Source: an uncultured Prevotellaceae bacterium
GTDB taxonomy: Bacteria > Bacteroidota > Bacteroidia > Bacteroidales > Bacteroidaceae
DNA: 12,525 bases
NCBI GenBank assembly: GCA_947176655.1
Contig: CAMWRK010000040.1
Coordinates: 1-12,525, forward strand
Direction of reading: 5' to 3'
Positions 7,435-12,525 of the stretch are shown one piece after another (positions within the stretch are counted from its first letter, which is position 1; every line of letters starts with the position of its first letter). Made by a program: the position numbers and the translations under genes. The notes beneath the pieces were generated by a model that was given only the letters and a program-made list of their open reading frames with translations, searched no databases and was not told where the DNA came from.

Positions 7435-7887
7435 ATGCTTACACTGAATCTCCCTGACACCGACATACGTCTGGAGCGCAACGGCGACCGTCTCCAAATC
7501 TGGGATTATGTACGTATGCGCTGGGTGGCACTTACGCCTGAGGAGTGGGTGCGCCAGCACTTCTCGCATTGGATGACCGAAGGTCTCGGCTATCCTCTCG
7601 CGCGCCTCGGACACGAGATAAGCCTGACGCAGAACGGCATGCAACGCCGTGCAGACGCAGTATTCTACGGCAAGGACGGACGGCCGCTGGTCATAATGGA
7701 GTTCAAGGCTCCGCACATAGCCATCAGCCAGAAGACTTTCGACCAAATCAGACGCTATAATCTTGTCCTACAGGTTCCCTACCTCATCGTAAGCAACGGA
7801 ATCAGGCATTTCTGCTGTCGCACGAGCAGCGACAGGACAGAGTTCCTGAAGACAATTCCACATTATCTGGAAATAGAGAACCAGTAA
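7435..7887 (+). CDS. Stand-alone HsdR N-terminal domain protein (PD-(D/E)XK nuclease fold)
   Basis: The 150-residue protein resembles only the N-terminal nuclease domain of type I restriction HsdR subunits. The nuclease signature is complete: D74 in RRADAVFYGKDGRPLVIMEF, E89-F-K91 in MEFKAP, and the type I QxxxY motif as Q104-I-R-R-Y108. There is no helicase domain, and no HsdM or HsdS gene is nearby. Stand-alone copies of this domain are widespread in Bacteroidetes, often near holA, so it is probably a core protein of unknown role, not part of a restriction system. The ATG at 7435 gives MLTLNLPDTDI, the usual N-terminus of relatives; an ATG at 7390 would add 15 unrelated residues. A terminator-like element follows the stop. 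Confidence 0.85.
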   Translation: MLTLNLPDTDIRLERNGDRLQIWDYVRMRWVALTPEEWVRQHFSHWMTEGLGYPLARLGHEISLTQNGMQRRADAVFYGKDGRPLVIMEFKAPHIAISQKTFDQIRRYNLVLQVPYLIVSNGIRHFCCRTSSDRTEFLKTIPHYLEIENQ

Positions 7888-7900
7888 ACCGCTGCCGGCC

Positions 7901-7952
7901 CAGTAGCAAAGTAGCGTGGATAGCACTTGTGCTCTGCTGATAAGACTTTTTT
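7901..7952 (+). terminator. Possible terminator of the HsdR-domain gene
   Basis: The inner stem AGCAC/GTGCT (7922-7926 with 7929-7933) has a very short 2-nt gap, so its innermost pairs must open. The outer stem CAGTAG/CTGCTG (7901-7906 with 7934-7939) includes one G-U pair. A T6 run follows at 7947-7952. The long internal bulge makes this a weak structure; the T run and its place 14 nt past the stop are the main support. Confidence 0.4.
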
Positions 7953-8043
7953 ATTAGAAAAATTATTACACGTTAGCATTGTGGCCGGTTGGATTTGGCT
8001 GATGCCCCCGATATAAATGTTCTTGATTGTGTATAGGACAGAG

Positions 8044-8088
8044 GAGACGTGACATACCCTTGTAGGGTTTCAATGCTCAAAACGTCTC
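8044..8088. repeat. Nested hairpin element
   Basis: The outer arms GAGACGT (8044-8050) and ACGTCTC (8082-8088) enclose an inner perfect hairpin ACCCT-TGT-AGGGT (8056-8068). It could be a small structured RNA element or part of a repeat; no T run follows, so a terminator is unlikely. Confidence 0.45.
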
Positions 8089-8229
8089 TAATCCTTCATG
8101 CTATCTTATTTATATATCATTGTACTACAAGATGTTACCACAATATATAGACATACTGTGCGGACACGTATATGCGCCTCATGCCCTCCTGTGCCAGGTA
8201 TCTCGCATACCCCTCAAAAAAGACATCAC

Positions 8230-8297
8230 GGTCTTGGGGGCGAAAGACCGTGGTCTTAAGCGTTAAGACCGTCGGTCCTAACGCTTAAGACCACGGT
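8230..8297. repeat. Three tandem 22-bp units of a GGTCTT/AAGACC palindrome
   Basis: GGTCTT (or GGTCCT) begins at 8230, 8252 and 8274, exactly 22 bp apart. Each is closed by its complement AAGACC at 8244, 8265 and 8287. Units 2 and 3 also fold on each other: 8247-8270 pairs with 8274-8297 over 24 positions with one mismatch and a 3-nt loop. Unit 1 can form its own hairpin, CACGGTCTT (8227-8235) with AAGACCGTG (8244-8252). The 22-bp period is close to two helical turns, as in multi-site operators. Confidence 0.75.
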
Positions 8298-8518
8298 GTC
8301 TAAACCTTGACATCACGAGGACGCATTTGGGAGAGCTTAAAGAAGCATAGGAGAGACCGATTCTGCCCCTATAGGGATGGCCGGTAGCATATTGAAATAT
8401 CCAAACAGAAAGTGCCGGCTTGACAGGACATGCACTTATCCACACTGATTTGATACTGACACGAGAATACCATATATATAATGTATTAGCCATTCTGCAC
8501 TAACTATCCCACAGCCAA

Positions 8519-8570
8519 GAGATACAAGAAAGGGATGTACCGGTTTCGGTACATCCCTTTCTTGTATCTC
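8519..8570. terminator. Perfect 24-bp hairpin downstream of the zinc-ribbon gene
   Basis: The arms 8519-8542 and 8547-8570 are perfectly complementary over 24 bp with a 4-nt loop (GTTT on the plus strand). The inner part, GGGATGTACCG with CGGTACATCCC, is GC-balanced and is flanked by A-rich and T-rich stretches (AAGAAA / TTTCTT). That fits a two-way terminator for the nif3-like and zinc-ribbon genes. It is longer than most terminators and could also be a mobile or repeated palindrome. Confidence 0.6.
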
Positions 8571-8597
8571 GCTCCGCATCCCCGTATGTATGCACGA

Positions 8598-8625
8598 GCC
8601 GTCAGGATGCCTGCGGCCTGACGGC
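8598..8625. terminator. Hairpin immediately after the zinc-ribbon stop codon
   Basis: GCCGTCAGG (8598-8606) and CCTGACGGC (8617-8625) form a perfect 9-bp stem with a 10-nt loop, 12 nt past the stop at 8640-8638. There is no T run, so it may protect the mRNA 3' end or assist the larger hairpin beyond it. Confidence 0.45.
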
Positions 8626-8637
8626 GGAACGTAGAGG

Positions 8638-9456
8638 CTATTCCTCGCGACGTCTGGTGACGCGGCGGCGGCGCGGCTTCTCGTCGGCAATCTTCTTTTC
8701 GAGTTCCACTCCTGCCAGTTCGGGGTCGACAAGGATACGACCGCAATATTCGCATACGATAATCTTCTTGCGTGTGCGGATGTCAAGCTGGCGCTGGGGC
8801 GGAATCTTGTTGAAACAGCCGCCGCATGAGTCGCGCTGGACGTATACCACGGCAAGACCGTTGCGCGAGTTCTTGCGGATGCGCTTGAAGGCACTCAGCA
8901 GACGGGGCTCTATGGTGGCCTCCACGTTGTGGGCCTTCTCCTTCAGTTTCTCCTCCTCGGCCTTTGTCTCGCTGACAATCTCCTCCAGTTCCGTGCGCTT
9001 TATGTCAAGGTCTGTACGACGGTCGGCAATGATCTGGTTGGCCTTTATCAGTTCCTGTCCACGAACCTCCAGAGCCTCCTTGGCCTCGCCAATCTTCTTC
9101 TGATTCAGTTCGTTGTCCAGACGCAGATATTCTATCTGCTTGAGGAAGTTCTCGTATTCGCGGTTGTTGCGCACGTTCTTCATCTGGTTCTCGAAACGCT
9201 CTGTGTCGGCGCTGTTCTTCTCAATCACGCCCTGACGCTCGGCGATATCCTTCCGAGCAGATGCAATGTCGTCGTTTATCTTCTCAATACGGGTCTCCAG
9301 ACCGGCAATCTCGTCCTCCAGATCCTTGACCTCCAAAGGCAGTTCGCCACGCAAGGTCTTGATCTTGTCAATCTCAGTCATCAGTGTCTGCAACTTGTAG
9401 AGGTTCTTCAGTTTGTCCTCCACGTTCAGTTCAGCAGGGTCTTTAACTTTTGCCAT
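8638..9456 (-). CDS. Coiled-coil protein with C-terminal C4 zinc ribbon (DUF164/CdsZ-like)
   Basis: The protein has 272 residues. About residues 10-190 are almost continuous charged heptad-type helix (ELPLEVKDLEDEIAGLETRI, later KRTELEEIVSETKAEEEKL), predicting a long antiparallel coiled coil. A zinc ribbon follows, with C211-G-G-C214 in RDSCGGCFNKIPPQ and C235-E-Y-C238 in KKIIVCEYCGRIL. The C-terminus is strongly basic (KPRRRRVTRRREE). This layout is the zf-RING_7/DUF164 family; the chlamydial member CdsZ has been studied, but the general role is unsettled and may involve nucleic acid or protein binding. The ATG directly abuts the stop of the nif3-like gene (0 nt gap), so the two are surely co-transcribed. 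No signal peptide is present. Confidence 0.88.
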   Translation of the reverse strand: MAKVKDPAELNVEDKLKNLYKLQTLMTEIDKIKTLRGELPLEVKDLEDEIAGLETRIEKINDDIASARKDIAERQGVIEKNSADTERFENQMKNVRNNREYENFLKQIEYLRLDNELNQKKIGEAKEALEVRGQELIKANQIIADRRTDLDIKRTELEEIVSETKAEEEKLKEKAHNVEATIEPRLLSAFKRIRKNSRNGLAVVYVQRDSCGGCFNKIPPQRQLDIRTRKKIIVCEYCGRILVDPELAGVELEKKIADEKPRRRRVTRRREE

Positions 9457-10224
9457 TTAATATAAATAATGTATAGGGTTAGTATTTATCTCCGTCTTGT
9501 ACAAAGGCATGTGCGGGAACTCCACGGCCAGTATGTCCTCCAGCAACTCCACCGTGTAGCGTTCGCTCTCGTAGTGTCCCAGCACGCATATCAGTATCTC
9601 CTCGTCGTGCCCCATGCAGGTGTGGTATCGCATCTCGCCTGTCAGGAAGGCGTCCGCCTCCTGAGCCAGAGCCTCGCCAAGGAGGTCTTCTCCGGCACCG
9701 CCGCATACGGCCACGCTCTGGACCGGACGGGGCAGCACGCTGTTGTGCATCAGGCAGGCGCAATGGAACACTTCCTTCACCTTGTCCAGGAAGAAACGGC
9801 TGTCCATCGGTGCGGACAGGTATCCCATCACCCCGCACTGGCCTATCGGTGTCACGTCTATCAGTCCCAGCCTTTCGGCTATCTTGTAGTTCACTCCGTC
9901 CTCGGCCTTGTCCAGATTGGTGTGGGCGCTGTATATGGCGATGTCGTTCTGCACGGCCATACGCACCACACGCTGCACCTGGGTAGCGTCGCTCACCTGC
10001 CTGAGGCCGCGGAAGAGCACCGGGTGGTGGCTCACGATGAGGTTGCACCCGAGTTCCACAGCCTCGCGCATCACCTCCTCGGTCACATCCAGACACAATA
10101 ATGCCCCTGAAACCTCCGCCTCTGTCAATCCTGTCTGCAGGCCGGCATTGTCATAGCTTTCCTGCAGCGGCAGAGGCGCGAAATGTTCAAGGGCGTCGAT
10201 TACTTCCTTAACCTTCACGCTCAT
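9457..10224 (-). CDS. NIF3/YbgI-family dinuclear metal-binding protein
   Basis: The 255-residue protein is the short NIF3 form, near the size of E. coli YbgI and without the inserted domain that many longer bacterial members carry. Metal ligands expected for the family are in place: H66 and H67 in VSHHPVLFRG, H101 and D105 in SAHTNLDKAEDGVN, and H217 and E221 in LGHYESER. Family members often bind two divalent metals and form toroidal hexamers, and have been described as GTP cyclohydrolase 1 type 2-like; the true substrate is not settled. It is the first gene of a two-gene unit with the zinc-ribbon protein, a pairing known in other bacteria. A promoter box lies 37 nt upstream of the ATG. Confidence 0.9.
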   Translation of the reverse strand: MSVKVKEVIDALEHFAPLPLQESYDNAGLQTGLTEAEVSGALLCLDVTEEVMREAVELGCNLIVSHHPVLFRGLRQVSDATQVQRVVRMAVQNDIAIYSAHTNLDKAEDGVNYKIAERLGLIDVTPIGQCGVMGYLSAPMDSRFFLDKVKEVFHCACLMHNSVLPRPVQSVAVCGGAGEDLLGEALAQEADAFLTGEMRYHTCMGHDEEILICVLGHYESERYTVELLEDILAVEFPHMPLYKTEINTNPIHYLY

Positions 10225-10260
10225 CTATATGATATGTTGTGTTTGGTAGAATTCCGGGCG

Positions 10261-10292
10261 CAAAGGTAAGAATTTTCTTGCACACAGGGAAA
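10261..10292 (-). promoter_or_regulatory. Promoter of the nif3-like / zinc-ribbon pair
   Basis: On the minus strand the -7 box TACCTTTG (10268-10261) is preceded after 20 nt by TTTC (10292-10289), a near match to the -33 TTTG. The expected start near 10254 gives a leader of about 30 nt. Confidence 0.6.
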
Positions 10293-10335
10293 CAACGCAC
10301 ACTTATTTAGTGCCTGAACATCAACTTTTAACACT

Positions 10336-10371
10336 TTTGCATCCCCGCCGGTGTCTTTTTTATTACCTTTG
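10336..10371 (+). promoter_or_regulatory. Promoter of aguA-aguB
   Basis: TACCTTTG at 10364-10371 matches the -7 consensus. A TTTG at 10336-10339 is a candidate -33, but the 24-nt spacer is longer than the usual 19-21, which suggests a weak or regulated promoter. The start would be near 10378, about 30 nt before the aguA ATG. Confidence 0.5.
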
Positions 10372-10407
10372 TTACATATATAGCAAAACCAAAGCACACA
10401 CACACTC

Positions 10408-11397
10408 ATGGAAAAATACCTGCCTGCCGAATGGCACACACAGGAGGCCATACAGCTGACATGGCCGCACAGCGGCACCGACTGGGCCGGGACGCTGGAG
10501 GAAGTCACCCGCTGCTACACAGATATGGCACGCGAAATAGCACTGCGCCAACAGCTGTGGATAGTCACCCCGCAACCGCAGCGCACGAAGGCAACGCTCG
10601 AGGCCGGACTGCCGGGCAAGGCTCTGGCCAACATCAGATATTTCCGCATAGCAAGCAACGACACCTGGGCACGCGACCACGCCTTCATCAGCCTCCTGCG
10701 CGAGGACGGTGTCAGGGAACTTCTGGACTTCCGCTTCAATGCCTGGGGCGGCAAGTTCGAGGCCGGGCTGGACAACGCCATCAACCGCGAGTTCTACGAA
10801 CAGAACTTCGCCCGGGAGAGGGCGAAGAACATCTATGTCTCCCAACTGGACTTCGAGCTGGAAGGCGGTTCCATAGAGAGCGACGGACATGGAACCATAA
10901 TGACCACAGCGCAGTGCAACCTAAACAGCAACAGGCGTACCTCCCCGGGCCTCTCCGCCTGCGACGAAGAGGCCATCGGAGCCGAACTGTGCCGCCGCCT
11001 GCACGCACGGCGCATACTGTGGCTGCACCACGGCGGACTGGAGCGCGACGACACCGACGCGCACATCGACACCCTGGCACGCTTCTGCCCCAACGATACG
11101 ATAGTCTACGGCGAGGGATGCCCCGAGATGCTCCGCGAGCTACAGGGCTTCCGCACACTCGACGGAAAACCCTACCGCCTCATTGCCGTGCCCCCCTACT
11201 ACGCCAACTTCCTCATCATGAACAGGGCCGTCCTGCTCCCGTTCTACGAGGACACGCAGGCCAACCTCAGAGCCAAGGCCACGCTGGAAAGCGTCTTCCC
11301 CGACCGCGAAGTCGTGGGGATAGACTGCCGCATCCTGCTGACGCAGAACGGCAGCCTGCACTGCTGCACGATGCAATACCCCTCTGCAGGAGAATAA
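10408..11397 (+). CDS. aguA: Agmatine deiminase
   Basis: Converts agmatine to N-carbamoylputrescine and ammonia, the middle step from arginine to putrescine. The 329-residue protein has the peptidylarginine-deiminase fold: N-terminal PAEWHTQEAIQLTWPH (6-21), the guanidine-binding ASNDTWARDH (82-91, with D85 and D90), LEGGSIESDGHGT (151-163), and DDTDAHIDTLARF (214-226) with the active-site His219. Near the end, GSLHCC (315-320) carries the nucleophilic cysteine, most likely C319 after the His. All catalytic landmarks are present. The sequence before the ATG is A/C-rich, with no Shine-Dalgarno. The next enzyme of the route, aguB, starts 65 nt downstream. Confidence 0.94.
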   Translation: MEKYLPAEWHTQEAIQLTWPHSGTDWAGTLEEVTRCYTDMAREIALRQQLWIVTPQPQRTKATLEAGLPGKALANIRYFRIASNDTWARDHAFISLLREDGVRELLDFRFNAWGGKFEAGLDNAINREFYEQNFARERAKNIYVSQLDFELEGGSIESDGHGTIMTTAQCNLNSNRRTSPGLSACDEEAIGAELCRRLHARRILWLHHGGLERDDTDAHIDTLARFCPNDTIVYGEGCPEMLRELQGFRTLDGKPYRLIAVPPYYANFLIMNRAVLLPFYEDTQANLRAKATLESVFPDREVVGIDCRILLTQNGSLHCCTMQYPSAGE

Positions 11398-11462
11398 TCC
11401 CACCTCCCTCGCACACAAACACACCGCCACAGACATCAAACGACCGCAAAACAATACGAAAC

Positions 11463-12338
11463 ATGAAAATAGGAATCATACAACAGACCTGTACGGCAGA
11501 CCCTGAGGCCAACAAGCGGAAACTGGCCGGCAACATACGCGCCGCCGCCGCCAAGGGAGCCGAACTCGTAGTGCCTCAGGAGCTGCACAACTCGCTATAC
11601 TTCTGCCAGACGGAGGACACAGACCTCTGCTCCCTGGCCGAACCCATCCCAGGCGCAAGTACGGAGTTCTACGGCGCGCTGGCACGCGAACTGGGCATCG
11701 TTCTGGTGACAAGCCTCTTCGAGCGCCGCGCCGCCGGCCTGTACCACAACACCGCCGTGGTCATGGAGCGCGACGGCAGCATTGCCGGCATCTACCGCAA
11801 GATGCACATACCCGACGATCCGGCCTACTACGAGAAGTTCTACTTCACCCCCGGCGACCTGGGCTTCCGCCCCATAGACACCAGCGTCGGGCGGCTTGGA
11901 GTACAGGTCTGCTGGGACCAGTGGTATCCCGAAGGTGCGCGCCTCATGGCGCTGCAAGGTGCCGAGCTGCTCATATACCCCACCGCCATAGGCTATGAAA
12001 GCAGCGACACGCCCGAGGAGCAGGAGCGCCAGCGCGAGGCGTGGACCACGGTGCAGCGCGGCCATGCCGTGGCCAACGGCCTGCCCCTGATAGCCGTGAA
12101 CAGGACGGGGCACGAGCCCGACCCATCGGGACAGACCGCCGGCATCCGTTTCTGGGGCAGCAGCTTCGTGTGCGGTCCGCAGGGCGAGTTCCTGTACCGC
12201 GCGCCCATCGGGGAAGAAGCCGTGGAGGTTGTGGATGTCGACATGAAGCGCAGCGAGAACGTCCGCCGCTGGTGGCCGTTCCTGCGGGACAGGCGCATAG
12301 ACGAGTTCGCCCCGCTCACCAGGAGGTTCATAGACTGA
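11463..12338 (+). CDS. aguB: N-carbamoylputrescine amidase
   Basis: Hydrolyses N-carbamoylputrescine to putrescine, CO2 and ammonia, completing the agmatine route with AguA. The 291-residue nitrilase-superfamily protein has the full Glu-Lys-Cys triad: E40 in VVPQELHNSLYFCQ, K113 in YRKMHIPDDPAYYEK, and C150 in VQVCWDQWYPEGAR. The family's ending WWPFLRDRRIDEF (270-282) is also present. The start is the ATG at 11463, where MKIGIIQQTC aligns with the usual N-terminus. The same frame happens to stay open back to about 10431 through aguA, but that upstream part is Arg/Pro/His-rich out-of-frame translation and is not a fusion. A strong hairpin follows the stop. Confidence 0.95.
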   Translation: MKIGIIQQTCTADPEANKRKLAGNIRAAAAKGAELVVPQELHNSLYFCQTEDTDLCSLAEPIPGASTEFYGALARELGIVLVTSLFERRAAGLYHNTAVVMERDGSIAGIYRKMHIPDDPAYYEKFYFTPGDLGFRPIDTSVGRLGVQVCWDQWYPEGARLMALQGAELLIYPTAIGYESSDTPEEQERQREAWTTVQRGHAVANGLPLIAVNRTGHEPDPSGQTAGIRFWGSSFVCGPQGEFLYRAPIGEEAVEVVDVDMKRSENVRRWWPFLRDRRIDEFAPLTRRFID

Positions 12339-12369
12339 CTCTGCACACCACATCAAGGGGACACAAAGG

Positions 12370-12406
12370 AAGGTGCGCCTCCCGAACCATACGGGAGGCG
12401 CACCTT
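12370..12406. terminator. Terminator hairpin between aguB and the facing gene
   Basis: AAGGTGCGCCTCCCG (12370-12384) and CGGGAGGCGCACCTT (12392-12406) form a perfect 15-bp stem with a 7-nt loop. ACAC and GTGT outside it (12361-12364, 12407-12410) can add pairs. It lies 31 nt after the aguB stop and 34 nt after the minus-strand stop at 12443-12441, so it can serve both. Confidence 0.75.
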
Positions 12407-12440
12407 GTGTATCGTGCCGTGCCGCAAAGGGCGGGCGCGG

Positions 12441-12525
12441 CTATCTGACTATCACCTTCCTGCCGCCCGCGGATGTAGATGCCGCCGCGGGCGGGGGCGG
12501 TGCCTTGGGGCAATGTGTGTGGAAA
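12441..12525 (-). CDS. 3' end of a gene, resembling a type IX secretion sorting tail with a frame break
   Basis: The minus strand ends with GGRKVIVR and a TAG (12443-12441). This is the typical last strand of the Por/type IX secretion tail of Bacteroidetes cargo proteins. The preceding part of such tails, LPxGIYI, is seen just upstream as LPQG...GGIYIRG, but one frame away: the frames join if one G is dropped from the GGG at about 12466-12468. In the unbroken stop-codon frame the residues before GGRKVIVR are Pro/Ala-rich and unlike such a tail. The break lies inside a GC-rich inverted repeat (12463-12472 with 12485-12494), so it may be a sequencing or assembly error or a true frameshift. Only 27 codons are visible, so the protein's main function is unknown. 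Confidence 0.45.
   Translation of the reverse strand, partial: FHTHCPKAPPPPAAASTSAGGRKVIVR

Larger units (their letters stand above)
7888..8637. other. 750-bp gene-free, hairpin-rich intergenic region
   Basis: This gap between the HsdR-domain gene (+) and the zinc-ribbon gene (-) has no convincing gene. From left to right it holds the possible terminator at 7901-7952, a nested hairpin at 8044-8088, an array of three 22-bp palindromic units at 8230-8297, a 71-codon minus-strand frame at 8278-8493 without recognised features, a single perfect DnaA-box-like TTATCCACA at 8436-8444, a perfect 24-bp stem at 8519-8570 and a 9-bp stem at 8598-8625. The density of inverted repeats is far above that of the other gaps in the window. 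Confidence 0.7.

Noticed and set aside
7435..7887. Type I restriction-modification system
   Set aside because: Only the HsdR N-terminal domain is present as a complete short gene; there is no helicase, HsdM or HsdS in the window.
8230..8297. CRISPR array
   Set aside because: The repeats are contiguous 22-bp palindromic units without unique spacers, and no cas genes are near.
8436..8444. Perfect DnaA box TTATCCACA, possible replication origin
   Set aside because: Only one perfect copy is present, with no cluster of further boxes, no AT-rich unwinding element beside it and no origin-linked genes.
9469..10101. 210-codon plus-strand frame opposite the nif3-like gene (and 178 codons at 8929-9465 opposite the zinc-ribbon gene)
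   Set aside because: These are antisense shadows of genes with recognisable family motifs; their products are low-complexity and match nothing known to me.
10431..11462. An open frame running through aguA into aguB, suggesting a 635-residue fusion
   Set aside because: The part before 11463 is Arg/Pro/His-rich, is out of frame with a complete aguA bearing all catalytic residues, and is open only because of the GC-rich codon use. The nitrilase domain starts cleanly at 11463.

Overview
The window looks like chromosomal core and near-core DNA of a Bacteroidales bacterium (Bacteroides/Prevotella-like). The grounds are promoters of the Bacteroidetes primary sigma factor type (TAnnTTTG about 20 nt from TTTG), the near absence of Shine-Dalgarno sequences before most genes, the protein families (short AMP nucleosidase, stand-alone HsdR N-terminal domain protein, C4 zinc-ribbon coiled-coil protein beside NIF3), and what looks like a type IX secretion tail at the right edge. 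The species cannot be fixed from sequence alone. No CRISPR array, tRNA, rRNA, transposase or phage gene was seen.

Layout. 1-278 (+): 3' end of rplT (ribosomal protein L20), then a terminator hairpin. 357-2201 (+): a two-gene unit of a GT2 glycosyltransferase and a bile acid:sodium symporter-fold membrane transporter, ending at a hairpin shared with the facing genes. 2373-4703 (-): an XRE-type regulator followed by pyrK and pyrD, the two subunits of the NAD-dependent class 1B dihydroorotate dehydrogenase of pyrimidine synthesis. 4704-5548: 845 bp without a convincing gene, AT-rich, with repeated AATGTAAAT motifs. 5549-7343 (-): amn (AMP nucleosidase) then holA (DNA polymerase III delta). 7435-7887 (+): stand-alone HsdR N-terminal nuclease-fold protein, divergent from amn; the two -7 promoter boxes form a mirror-image pair 6 bp apart. 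7888-8637: 750 bp without a convincing gene but dense in hairpins, including three tandem 22-bp palindromic units and a perfect 24-bp stem. 8638-10224 (-): a NIF3-like metal-binding protein and a coiled-coil zinc-ribbon protein, directly abutting. 10408-12338 (+): aguA and aguB, which together turn agmatine into putrescine. 12441-12525 (-): the last codons of a further gene, resembling a frame-disrupted type IX secretion sorting tail.

Functionally this is mostly housekeeping: ribosome, pyrimidine synthesis, purine nucleotide turnover, replication clamp loading and polyamine synthesis. The right third (about 8.6 kb onward) is visibly richer in G+C than the left, which keeps several reading frames open without coding meaning. 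I found no clear new multi-gene system. The parts most worth a second look are non-coding: the tandem palindrome array at 8230-8297, the repeat-bearing gene desert at 4704-5548, the mirrored promoter pair at 7354-7375, and the broken secretion tail at the right edge.
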